From assembly GCA_041940425.1 (NCBI GenBank), contig JBGTSF010000008.1, positions 1-64,000 on the forward strand: a DNA stretch of 64,000 nt, given 5' to 3'. This document shows positions 26,512-35,692 of this stretch, piece after piece (within the stretch, counting starts at the first letter, position 1; each line of letters starts with the position of its first letter). This DNA is from DATHTS01 sp041940425. GTDB taxonomy: Bacteria; Acidobacteriota; Blastocatellia; Pyrinomonadales; Pyrinomonadaceae. The translations under genes were made by a program, and so were the position numbers. The notes below the pieces were generated by a model, which saw nothing but the letters and a program-made list of their open reading frames with translations, was not told the DNA's origin and ran no database searches.

Positions 26512-28140
26512 ATGTCAACAAGTTCTGAAAAAACGAATAAAACCCGCCTGCGCGAACTCTCGGAAGAATTCGAACGATTGGCGGAAAAACTTCGTCAAGG
26601 CGGCGGCGAAGCAAAGATCGAGAAAATTCACAAACAGGGAAAACTGACGGCGCGTGAGCGGATTGATTTATTGTTCGATAAAAATTCTTACCAACAGGAA
26701 ATCGGTCTGCTTGTCGCCTATGACGAATACAAAGGGCAGGCTCCGGCGGCGGCGGTGGTAACAAGCATCGGAAAAATCCACGGGCGCGAATGCGTTGTTG
26801 TCGCCAATGACGCGACGATCAAAGCGGGCGCGTGGTATCCCGAAACGATCAAGAAGATTTTGCGGGCGCAGGAAATTGCGATGCGCTCGCGCGTTCCGAT
26901 CATTTATCTGGTTGATTCGGCGGGCGTTAATTTGCCGTATCAGGGCGGCGTTTTTCCCGGTCAATACGGCGCGGCGCGGATCTTTTATTACAACTCGATT
27001 ATGCGCCGCTACCTGAAAGTCCCGCAGATTTCCGCCGTGATGGGAATGTGCGTTGCGGGCGGTGCGTATTTACCCGCGCTGTCGGACGTGATCTTGATGG
27101 TCGAAGGCACTTCGTTTATGGGACTTGGCGGCGCGAATCTCGTCAAAGGCGCGACCGGACAGACGATTGATAATGAAACTCTGGGCGGCGCGATGACGCA
27201 TAATTCGATTTCGGGCGTAGCGCATTTTCGCACCGAAAACGATGAAGCATGCTTGGAAAAAATCCGCGAACTGGTTTCCGAACTTCCGAATAAATTTCAG
27301 ACGAATGTTTCGATCACCGAACCGACCGAGCCGAAAAATTCACCCGAAAAACTTTACGAAATTTTACCCGAAGACCATCGTGCCGGATACGATATGCGCG
27401 AAGTTTTGGATTGTTTCTTGGACGGCGGCGACCTCGACGAATTTCAAGCCGATTACGCGAAAGAAATGATCTGCGGCACTGCCCGTATTAGCGGAATTCA
27501 CTGCGGCATCATCGCCAACCATCGCGGAATGGTCGCGCAAAAGGGAAAACCGCCGAAATTCGGCGGCATCGTCTATACCGAATCGGCGGAAAAAACGGCG
27601 TATTTTATCGAAAACTGCAATCGTCACGGCACGCCGATTTTGTTTGTGCAGGACGTTTCCGGCTTTATGGTCGGCGCGGACGCGGAGCATTCGGGAATTA
27701 TTCGCGCGGGCGCGAGATTTGTCGAAGCGATGGCGACGGCGACCGTGCCGAAACTCGTTCTGACTATCAATCACGCTTCGGGCGCGGGCTATTACGCGAT
27801 GGCTGGACAGGGCTTTGATCCCGATTTTATTTTCAGCTTGCCGACCGGCAGAATGGGCGTGATGGAAGGCGATTCGGCGGCAACGGCGATCTTCGGAACT
27901 CAGATCGAACGATTGAAAAAAGAAGGCAAACAGCCGGACGCGGAAATGGAAGCGCAGATGGACAAAGTGCGCGAAACTTACGATAAAGAATTAGACGCGA
28001 AATATGCGGCGGCACGCGGATTTGTGGACGCGATCGTTACGCCGGAAAATCTGCGCGACGCTTTAAAACTCGCGCTCGAAACGACTTTGAACACCGACAA
28101 ACCGCATCTTGGCGCGTTTGTTCTACCGGAAAATTTGTAA
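26512..28140 (+). CDS. Acyl-CoA carboxylase carboxyltransferase (beta) subunit
   Basis: A 542-residue biotin-dependent carboxyltransferase of the propionyl-/methylcrotonyl-CoA type. The N-half crotonase-like domain has YLVDSAGVNLPYQGGVFPGQYG and MGMCVAGGAYLPAL. The C-half has FVQDVSGFMVG and a GAGYYAMAGQGFDPDF acyl-CoA/biotin pocket. The pattern is closest to methylcrotonyl-CoA carboxylase beta (leucine breakdown), but the substrate is not certain. The biotin carboxylase partner is not next to it. Confidence 0.92.
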   Translation: MSTSSEKTNKTRLRELSEEFERLAEKLRQGGGEAKIEKIHKQGKLTARERIDLLFDKNSYQQEIGLLVAYDEYKGQAPAAAVVTSIGKIHGRECVVVANDATIKAGAWYPETIKKILRAQEIAMRSRVPIIYLVDSAGVNLPYQGGVFPGQYGAARIFYYNSIMRRYLKVPQISAVMGMCVAGGAYLPALSDVILMVEGTSFMGLGGANLVKGATGQTIDNETLGGAMTHNSISGVAHFRTENDEACLEKIRELVSELPNKFQTNVSITEPTEPKNSPEKLYEILPEDHRAGYDMREVLDCFLDGGDLDEFQADYAKEMICGTARISGIHCGIIANHRGMVAQKGKPPKFGGIVYTESAEKTAYFIENCNRHGTPILFVQDVSGFMVGADAEHSGIIRAGARFVEAMATATVPKLVLTINHASGAGYYAMAGQGFDPDFIFSLPTGRMGVMEGDSAATAIFGTQIERLKKEGKQPDAEMEAQMDKVRETYDKELDAKYAAARGFVDAIVTPENLRDALKLALETTLNTDKPHLGAFVLPENL

Positions 28141-28242
28141 AAATCATCTCCGGTGAGGAAATCCTCATTCAATTTTCGGCAAAATGAGTTTATATTGAAA
28201 CGAACGCAAAAGCGGTAATTTACAAAAGGAGTATTTCTCAAA

Positions 28243-29148
28243 ATGAAAATATATTTTCTCGCGCTTGTTATTTTCTTGACTTCGCTTTCCCAAATTACTT
28301 ACGCCCAGCAGGATTTTAAATCGGAATTCAGAACTCTTTTCAACAAAAATGATCTTGCCGGACAAGAGAAAGTTTTACAAAATTGGGATAAAGCCAAGCC
28401 TGACGACCCCGAACTCTATGTCGCATATTTCAACTTTTATCTCAACAAAAGCCGCAAGGAAACATTGAGTCTGACTTCGACTCCGCAATCGAAAGATTCG
28501 CTTGCGGTAACGAAAGAAGATGATAAAAAGGTCGTCGCTTATCTGGGCAGTCAAGAAACTTTTGTGAAGGAAGATTTTGACAAAGCGATTGATTATATAA
28601 GCAAAGGTATCGAAAAAAATCCGAACCGGCTCGATATGCGTTTCGGAAAAACCGCCGCTTTCGGGAAAATCCAAGACTACGAAAAATTCACAAATGAAAT
28701 CGTCAGAGCGATTGATTATTCAAACGTCAATAAAAATCAATGGCTTTGGCTTGACGGCAAACCTTTAAGCGGCGGGAAGATGTTTATGCTGAAAACCGTG
28801 CAGGATTACGTCGTGCAGATTTTTGACGCGGATGAAAATATAAAATATATCAAAACGATTGCCGATGCGGTTTTGAAATATTATCCCGACAGCATTGAAA
28901 ATCTTTCGAATCTGGCGATCTTTTATATGTCCGAAAACGATTACGAAAACGCGCTCGTCTATTTATTAAAAGCCGAAAAACTCGCGCCGACCGATTCGGT
29001 CGTAATCGGAAATATCGCTTACACATATTTTTTGAAAGGCGATAAAGCAAATGCGCTGAAATATTACGAATTGCTATTGAAATACGGCAATGAAAACGCG
29101 AAAAATCAGGCTAAAGAAAAAATAGCCGAATTAAAAACGAAAAAGTGA
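28243..29148 (+). CDS. Secreted TPR protein
   Basis: A 301-residue protein with a signal peptide (about 1-21, ending TYAQ). Helical repeat pairs follow, most clearly near the C-terminus (NLAIFYMSENDYENALVYLLKAEKL and the following NIAYTYFLKGDKANALKYYELLL), i.e. TPRs. It probably acts as a periplasmic scaffold. A good ribosome-binding site (AAAGGAG) lies 9 bp upstream of the ATG. No enzymatic motif. Confidence 0.85.
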   Translation: MKIYFLALVIFLTSLSQITYAQQDFKSEFRTLFNKNDLAGQEKVLQNWDKAKPDDPELYVAYFNFYLNKSRKETLSLTSTPQSKDSLAVTKEDDKKVVAYLGSQETFVKEDFDKAIDYISKGIEKNPNRLDMRFGKTAAFGKIQDYEKFTNEIVRAIDYSNVNKNQWLWLDGKPLSGGKMFMLKTVQDYVVQIFDADENIKYIKTIADAVLKYYPDSIENLSNLAIFYMSENDYENALVYLLKAEKLAPTDSVVIGNIAYTYFLKGDKANALKYYELLLKYGNENAKNQAKEKIAELKTKK

Positions 29149-29182
29149 AATTGCGAAAATCCAGTCTGAAAATCTATGTAAA

Positions 29183-30670
29183 ATGAATGACCTCGAAAGC
29201 TCTCAAATCGAAATTTCCGAATTTCTGCATTCTCAAACCGAGTGGCTTTTGCAGTATAAATTCGGGAAATCATTCGCGCTTAATTCATCGGAAATCGAAA
29301 CGGAAATCAAGCACGGAAAATTGCTTTTCGGCTTTCTCGACGACAAAGGTTTTCAGACGTGGCGCGTCAAAAAGTTTGAAATAAAAAACGAAAAACTTTT
29401 TCTCGATCTGACGCGCAATTTTGAAAAGGAAAACGAAACGGTAATTTTGATCCCGCGCATTTCGGCAAAAGATTTGAGCGCGTCGGTCGAAATTGCCAGA
29501 GCGGAAAAAGCGAACAAACTCGCCGCTATCCTCAAAGATAACGAGCCGAAAATAAAACTTACCCGCGTTCAGTTAAATAAAGAAAACAGTCGGCTGGCAA
29601 ACATCTTTTTTGAAACCCCACAGAAAACTCATGCGGCGGCAATCGCCGATGTTTCCGATTCTTTAACGCCGGAAATTTTAATCTCGACCGCCGTTCTGCA
29701 ATTCGCAAAATCGCAAGGGCGAAAAAATCCGATAGAAGAAATTTGGATTTTGGCAGAAAAAAAACAATCGAAAAAAGCGCAAAAACTGCACGCGCTTCTT
29801 AAAGAAAATTGGAAAAACAAAATCACGGCTTTTGATATTTCTTTCGGTGAAAACGAAAAAATAAAATCGCTCGAAAAACTGGAAATCGAAAATCTGTGGC
29901 GCGAAAAGCCGGGAAAAATTCATCTATTGGAAAATACCGTAATGAGCCGTTCGGCGCGGGAAATCATAAAATTCGCGCCGGAAAAAATTGACGTGATTTT
30001 TTCCAAACAGGGCGAAACTCTTCGCTTTCACGGCTTGCCGTTTGCGCGTGTGAGACGGGTTTTAGACGAGGAAAAAGTCTGGTTCGGAATCGAAAATGAA
30101 AAACGGATTTTGAATGAGAATTCGGAAAAAGAATTTTTCGAACTTTTGGAAAATCTCGAAAAATTTCGGCGGTTCGATTCGCCGAACAGACGGCATCTTT
30201 TTTACCAAGCCGCGCCCGAAGCGTGGCTCGAATCGCTTTTACGACGAAACATCAAACTGCTTGATGCTAATCTCATCTTGTCGCCGCTCTATCATCAGTT
30301 TCGCGCCGAGCGTGAAAAAATTGATCTGCTCGCGCTTAGAAAAGACGGGCGGCTCGTCATTATCGAACTCAAAACCGCGCCCGACCGTGAGATGGTTTTT
30401 CAGGCGGCGGATTACTGGCGCAAGATCGAACTCCAACGCCGGACGGGAAATCTGCAGAAGGCGAAAATTTTCGGCGACTTAAAAATTTCGGATAAACCGG
30501 CGATCTGCTATCTCGCCGCGCCGACGCTTTCGTTTCACCGCGATTTCATATTTTTATCGCAAGCAATTTCCGAAGAAATCGAAATGCACCGCTTTAATCT
30601 GGCGGAAAATTGGCGGGAAAATTTGAAGGTTTTGAACAGGGAAAGCTTGATCAGTAGGCAGCGGCGCTAG
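29183..30670 (+). CDS. PD-(D/E)XK nuclease-like protein
   Basis: A 495-residue protein. The N-terminal two thirds are unrecognised but well folded-looking. The C-terminal domain has the PD-(D/E)XK core IDLLALRKDGRLVIIELKT with D381, E395 and K397, preceded by a helix with LESLLRRNI and followed by AADYWRKIE. This resembles stand-alone NERD- or NucS-like nuclease domains. DNA repair or defence are both possible. The last residues SRQRR and the stop are encoded by the left arm of the TAGGCAG hairpin. Confidence 0.75.
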   Translation: MNDLESSQIEISEFLHSQTEWLLQYKFGKSFALNSSEIETEIKHGKLLFGFLDDKGFQTWRVKKFEIKNEKLFLDLTRNFEKENETVILIPRISAKDLSASVEIARAEKANKLAAILKDNEPKIKLTRVQLNKENSRLANIFFETPQKTHAAAIADVSDSLTPEILISTAVLQFAKSQGRKNPIEEIWILAEKKQSKKAQKLHALLKENWKNKITAFDISFGENEKIKSLEKLEIENLWREKPGKIHLLENTVMSRSAREIIKFAPEKIDVIFSKQGETLRFHGLPFARVRRVLDEEKVWFGIENEKRILNENSEKEFFELLENLEKFRRFDSPNRRHLFYQAAPEAWLESLLRRNIKLLDANLILSPLYHQFRAEREKIDLLALRKDGRLVIIELKTAPDREMVFQAADYWRKIELQRRTGNLQKAKIFGDLKISDKPAICYLAAPTLSFHRDFIFLSQAISEEIEMHRFNLAENWRENLKVLNRESLISRQRR

Positions 30671-30800
30671 GCAGTAGGCAGGAAAGTTTTCCGATTTTTT
30701 TAAGTTTTCAATATTTCCCGAAAATTCTCTTTCCGATAATTACCCAACAAACTGCTACTGCCTAGTGCCGCTGCCTACTTTCTTGCCGCCGCTGCCTACT
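30652..30800. repeat. Heptad inverted repeat, GTAGGCA phrase
   Basis: The left arm (30652-30682) and right arm (30755-30800) consist of GTAGGCA/GCGGCGC-type units and their complement; the right arm carries an extra copy. The stop of the nuclease-like gene (30668-30670) lies in the left arm, and the response regulator stop lies just after the right arm (30803), so the hairpin separates two convergent genes. Confidence 0.9.
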
Positions 30801-30802
30801 TT

Positions 30803-31507
30803 TTAAGAATTTTCTTTAACGAATCTGTAACCGACACCGCGCACGGTTTGGAGAAACTTCGGATTGTTCGGTTCGTCTTCGAGATATTTTCTAAGCCGCA
30901 CAATAAAATTATCAATCGCCCGCGTGTCGGTGTCTTCGTGCAAATCCCAGACGTCTTCGAGAATCGTTTTACGCGAGACGGCGCGACCTGCGTTTTCGAT
31001 GAGAAATTTCAGGAGTTTTGCTTCCATCAGCGTCAGTTGGATCGTTTCGGTTTCGCTCCTGAGTTCGAGATTATCGAAATCAATCAGGCGATTGTTGACG
31101 GAAACGATGCCGTCCATTTTCGATGATTTCGACTGTTTGCGAAACCATTCGCGGCGGCGTAAAAGAGAGTTGATGCGGGCGAGAAAAACTTTCAGATCGA
31201 ACGGTTTCGGCAGGTAATCGTCCGCGCCCGCTTCAAAGCCCTGGAGAACGTCTTCTGGTTTTCCGAGCGCGGTCAGCATCAGGATCGGCGTAAAATTTCC
31301 TTCTTCACGCATAGTTCGCGCCACCGTGAAGCCGTCCGTTTTCGGCATCATCACATCGAGAACGACCGCGTCGAATTCTTCTTCGCCTAAAATCTCCAAA
31401 GCCGCTTCGCCGTCATACGCCATTTTTACCTCAAAGCCGTCCGCTTCAAGATTAAACCGCAAACCATCGGCGATATGTTTTTCGTCTTCGACGATTAAAA
31501 TTTTCAT
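30803..31507 (-). CDS. OmpR-family response regulator
   Basis: A 234-residue regulator. The receiver domain (1-115) has the phospho-Asp in VVLDVMMPKTDGF and Lys in LPKPFDLKVF. The winged-helix DNA-binding domain (130-232) ends in DNFIVRLRKYLEDEP and TVRGVGYRFV. The histidine kinase lies immediately upstream on the same strand, with a hairpin repeat between them. The target genes are unknown. Confidence 0.95.
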   Translation of the reverse strand: MKILIVEDEKHIADGLRFNLEADGFEVKMAYDGEAALEILGEEEFDAVVLDVMMPKTDGFTVARTMREEGNFTPILMLTALGKPEDVLQGFEAGADDYLPKPFDLKVFLARINSLLRRREWFRKQSKSSKMDGIVSVNNRLIDFDNLELRSETETIQLTLMEAKLLKFLIENAGRAVSRKTILEDVWDLHEDTDTRAIDNFIVRLRKYLEDEPNNPKFLQTVRGVGYRFVKENS

Positions 31508-31513
31508 AAGTTC

Positions 31514-31588
31514 GTGAATCGTAATAATCGTAATACGAGATACGTGATACGCAATACGTGAGACGTATCACGTATTGCGTATCACGAT
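31514..31588. repeat. Heptad inverted repeat inside two-component operon
   Basis: The arms consist of GATACGT/GATACGC/AATACGT units (31521-31563) and their complement (31564-31588) with almost no loop. It fills the gap between the kinase stop (31589-31591) and the regulator start (31507). It belongs to the same phrase family as 22286-22377. Confidence 0.88.
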
Positions 31589-32473
31589 TTACGCTTTTGG
31601 AAACTGCACCAGAAAAGACGTTCCCCTGTTTTCGCCGCGGCTTTTGGCAATGATGCGTCCGCCGTGTTTTTTGACGATCGAATCAACAATATAAAGCCCC
31701 AAGCCCGTGCCTTTTGTCTCGGCGGTCGAAGGATTAGAGACACGGTAAAATCTTTTAAAGATGCGTTTCAAATCTTCGGTCGGAATGCCGATGCCGTTGT
31801 CTTTGATGTAAATTTCGATCTTGTTCTGCCGCGTAACACGCATTTTGACGATTATCTTTACAAGATCGCGCGAATACTTGACGGCGTTGTCGAGAAGATT
31901 CAGAAAAACGGTTTGCAGTTCCCCGGCATCGCCGGAAACTTTTGCATTTTCATCCGTCACGGAAAGGCTTATTACTTCCTCTTCAAGATGATAACGCAAG
32001 AGAATGATCTGGATCGTTTCACGCAAAACTTTCCCGATTTCAACCTCTGAAATTTGGCGCGAACGATCTTTTTCTTTTGTTCTCGATGCCTGCAAAACCT
32101 GTTCGACGGTCGAAAGCAGACGGTTTGAATCGGCAAGCATCACGTCATAAAATTCGCGGCGTTTTTCTTCGGCGATTTCTCTTGATTTCAGAGTTTCGAG
32201 ATAAAGTTTGATCGAAGCGATCGGCGTTTTGAGTTCGTGCGTAACGGCGTTAAGAAATGCGTCCTGCTGTTCGTTGCGCCGGATTTCGCGCAGGAGAAAG
32301 ATCATATTCAGAGTCAAGCCGGTAATGATCGCCGAGAAAAAAACGATTCCGAGAACCATCAGCGCGACCGCCCGCAGATTAAGCAGAATCCAGCCGACAT
32401 TGAGCGCGACCGCCAGCGCGATCAGGCAGATGCCGAACACGAGAAAGAAAATTGTAGTCTTGCGCCGCCGCAT
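31589..32473 (-). CDS. Sensor histidine kinase
   Basis: A 294-residue membrane kinase. Two N-terminal membrane segments (about 5-28 and 33-58) have almost no periplasmic loop, so it probably senses within the membrane. The H-box is AVTHELKTPIASI, the N-box NLLDNAVKYS, and the G-boxes DNGIGIP and GTGLGLYIV. It phosphorylates the downstream response regulator. The ATG at 32473 was chosen; the ORF extension upstream is encoded by the ATGGTAA hairpin. Confidence 0.94.
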   Translation of the reverse strand: MRRRKTTIFFLVFGICLIALAVALNVGWILLNLRAVALMVLGIVFFSAIITGLTLNMIFLLREIRRNEQQDAFLNAVTHELKTPIASIKLYLETLKSREIAEEKRREFYDVMLADSNRLLSTVEQVLQASRTKEKDRSRQISEVEIGKVLRETIQIILLRYHLEEEVISLSVTDENAKVSGDAGELQTVFLNLLDNAVKYSRDLVKIIVKMRVTRQNKIEIYIKDNGIGIPTEDLKRIFKRFYRVSNPSTAETKGTGLGLYIVDSIVKKHGGRIIAKSRGENRGTSFLVQFPKA

Positions 32474-32478
32474 TTTTA

Positions 32479-32542
32479 TAATGGTAAATGGAAAATGGTG
32501 AATGGTAAATAGCTTTCGACCATTTACCATTCACCATTTACC
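32479..32542. repeat. Heptad inverted repeat, ATGGTAA phrase
   Basis: The left arm (32479-32510) has ATGGTAA/ATGGAAA/ATGGTGA units. The right arm (32519-32542) is their complement. It lies directly upstream of the kinase start, downstream of the desaturase stop. Confidence 0.9.
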
Positions 32543-32555
32543 GTTGTTACATTAA

Positions 32556-33431
32556 TTATGCTTCCTGCAATGCTTCGTCCGCCCTTTCATACGGCTCGGG
32601 TTTTTCCAGCTTGTATGCGTAAACGTCTTTTGCCAGACCGATCTTTTCCAAAAACCAGATCTGCATCCAGTTGACATCAATTTCCCGCCACGTCAAACCG
32701 TGTTTTGCCGAACGCGGAAAAGTGTGATGATTGTTGTGCCAGCCTTCGCCGAATGTCAGCGCGGCGACGAGTCCGTTGTTGGTCGAATTATCGCGCGATT
32801 CGAAACGGCGCGAACCCCATTTATGCGTAACCGAATTGACCATCCAGGTCGAATGCCAGCCGAAAACCGTTCTGAGAAAAATTCCCCACAAAACCATTGA
32901 CCAGCCGCCGATGGCGAATAAAACCGCGCCGACGATCACGGAAGTCATCCAGTAATATTTGTTCATCACGCGGTGAACCGGGTCTTTCATCATATCGGGC
33001 GCGTAGCGCGTCATCATTTCTTCGGTCTGCATCTGCGCCGTGCCTTGAAAGATCCAGCCGATATGCGCCCAGTAAACGCCCTGCGTGATATTGTGCGGAT
33101 CTTTTTCGGTTTCCGTAAAAGCGTGGTGCAGGCGGTGCGTCGTCACCCAACTGATCGCGCCCGACTGCATTCCGAGCGTGCCGCAAAGCGTCAGAAAATA
33201 TTCCAGCCATTTTGGAGTCTTAAACCCGCGGTGCGTCAAAAGCCGGTGATAGCCGAGACCGATGCCGAAACTTCCGGCAACCCACCAGGTAATTAAAAAA
33301 GCCGCTAAGTTTTGCCAGCTAAAAGTAAATAAAGCCCAGATCGCCAGCGCGTGAAAAACGGTTACGCCGACAATAGTTGACCATTGAAGTTTTAATGATT
33401 GCGGTTGATTGATTTCTACTACGTTTTGCAT
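32556..33431 (-). CDS. Fatty acyl-CoA desaturase
   Basis: A 291-residue membrane di-iron desaturase of the delta-9 type. The three histidine boxes are HRLLTHR, HRLHHAF and HNNHH. About four membrane segments are seen (about 25-65 and 160-195). It introduces a double bond into acyl chains to set membrane fluidity. The ATG at 33431 is preferred over an in-frame TTG 27 bp upstream. A clear paralogue follows on the same strand at 33559. Confidence 0.93.
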   Translation of the reverse strand: MQNVVEINQPQSLKLQWSTIVGVTVFHALAIWALFTFSWQNLAAFLITWWVAGSFGIGLGYHRLLTHRGFKTPKWLEYFLTLCGTLGMQSGAISWVTTHRLHHAFTETEKDPHNITQGVYWAHIGWIFQGTAQMQTEEMMTRYAPDMMKDPVHRVMNKYYWMTSVIVGAVLFAIGGWSMVLWGIFLRTVFGWHSTWMVNSVTHKWGSRRFESRDNSTNNGLVAALTFGEGWHNNHHTFPRSAKHGLTWREIDVNWMQIWFLEKIGLAKDVYAYKLEKPEPYERADEALQEA

Positions 33432-33558
33432 TTCGTGATTATTTTTCCCCCTTTTCAATTGCAGATAAATATAAATTTAACGCTTGTCGTCGTGCGTTAT
33501 GATGTTAATCGTATCAGTTTTTATGCCGCGTGAATGTAAGAGTTTTGTAAGACTTTTT

Positions 33559-34416
<858 letters not shown>

Positions 34417-34564
34417 TTATTCCCGTGTTCGATTTTTAAAATTAAGACAGCTTAAGAGTAACAGATATAAAAGTGAGCAGAACGTAATAATTATGTAAGA
34501 ATAGTTTTAAGCTTTCAGAAAGTAATGAAAGTTGAAATCAGAGAATCCAACTTTCATCAAAAAA

Positions 34565-35281
34565 TTAATCAGCAAATGCGACGCTCAATTGTTTGAGCGG
34601 CAGAGATTTTCTTTCGTCCAAATCTTCTTTCATTTCACGGTTGACGTAATTGTAAAGAATATCGCGCTGTTGCGGGCGGAAACCGGCTTCGGAGATTTGG
34701 TAGCGGAGTTCTTTTTCGTTCGCTTCGGTATCNNNNNNNNNNNNNNNNNNNNNNNNNNNNNNNNNNNNNNNNNNNNNNNNNNNNNNNNNNNNNNNNNNNN
34801 NNNNNNNNNNNNNNNNNNNNNNNNNNNNNATCAAAGAAATATTGTGAATTTCCGGCGGCGAAAAACAGTGAAGCTGAAAATTCGGATATTTCGCGTGCAG
34901 TCTGCTGAGTAAATCTTCATACCATTCGATATTAAAATCGGGATGAAGTCCGCCCTGCATAAGGACGCCCGTGCCGCCCAGAGCGATCGTTTCGTCAATC
35001 CGATTGCAGATTTCTTCAAACGAATGAACATATGTGTCGGGCTTTCCCGGTCGGCGATAGAATGCACAGAATGTGCAGACGACGTTGCAGACGTTCGTGT
35101 AATTGATATTGCGGTCAATGATGTATGTAACGACTTTCGGATCGTTTTTTCGCTGACGAATCTCGTCCGCCGCCGCGCCGATTTTGGCGATGTCATAGCT
35201 TTGCAAAAGCCGAGTGCAGTCTTCGGCGGTCATCCGTTCGCCGTCTAAAACTTTGTCTAAAATCGGTTGAATATCGCTCAT
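34565..35281 (-). CDS. mqnC: MqnC-type radical SAM enzyme, interrupted by a gap
   Basis: Cyclises dehypoxanthinyl futalosine in the futalosine route to menaquinone. The N-terminal part has the radical SAM triad CNVVCTFC and GGTGVLMQGGLHPDFNIEWYEDLL. The C-terminal end has ISEAGFRPQQRDILYNY. The middle is lost in 97 Ns (34733-34829). The visible residues plus gap give about 238 residues against roughly 360-380 for the family, so the gap length is nominal and some 120 or more codons are missing. The start is placed at MSDIQPIL (35281). Confidence 0.88.
   Translation of the reverse strand: MSDIQPILDKVLDGERMTAEDCTRLLQSYDIAKIGAAADEIRQRKNDPKVVTYIIDRNINYTNVCNVVCTFCAFYRRPGKPDTYVHSFEEICNRIDETIALGGTGVLMQGGLHPDFNIEWYEDLLSRLHAKYPNFQLHCFSPPEIHNISLXXXXXXXXXXXXXXXXXXXXXXXXXXXXXXXXXDTEANEKELRYQISEAGFRPQQRDILYNYVNREMKEDLDERKSLPLKQLSVAFAD
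34733..34829. other. Assembly gap (97 N)
   Basis: A run of 97 Ns within mqnC. Both sides belong to the same gene, so the scaffold join is right, but the missing DNA is longer than the gap by about 300 bp or more, judged from the family length. Confidence 0.99.
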
Positions 35282-35513
35282 AAAATTCAAAAATAAAGTT
35301 TATCACCAAAGAAAATCTTTTGCATTTTGAAACCGTTTTTCGGCAAATTGCGAAAATAATTTCAAGAATTTCCGCCAAAAGCCTGATTTTCAGCGTCTTT
35401 AGATTGTCCGTTTTTTACAGATACAAGATTTATACCAAAAAAAATTGATACTTTTTTGCCGATTTCAGCGCGTTAATAGACGGAAGATTTTTTCATAAAG
35501 GAGATAAGAAAAA

Positions 35514-35618
35514 ATGAAAAACGAACAAATACAAACAAAGGGAAACGAATTTTTCCTGATCTTATTCGCATTAATAGCAGGCTGGTTGTTGTTATTTCAA
35601 TCGGGTTTAATTAAATAA
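35514..35618 (+). CDS. 34-residue single-helix membrane microprotein
   Basis: A short ORF with an excellent ribosome-binding site (AAGGAGAT, 10 bp upstream) encodes a polar N-terminus (MKNEQIQTKGNE) and one hydrophobic helix (residues 13-28), ending GLIK. A rho-independent terminator follows 41 bp downstream. It is on the strand opposite to mqnC and mqnA. The combination of RBS, membrane helix and terminator supports expression. No similar protein is recognised. Confidence 0.7.
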   Translation: MKNEQIQTKGNEFFLILFALIAGWLLLFQSGLIK

Positions 35619-35659
35619 ATTTTTTATATTTCTAAAACTGCACTTCAAAGAAAAAACTC

Positions 35660-35692
35660 GCCGGATTTGTTCTCCAAAATCCGGCTTTTTTT
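35660..35692. terminator. Bidirectional rho-independent terminator
   Basis: Stem GCCGGATTT (35660-35668) with AAATCCGGC (35677-35685), followed by a T-run (35686-35692) and preceded by an A-run. It serves the plus-strand microprotein and, in the other direction, mqnA, whose stop overlaps the T-run. Confidence 0.88.
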
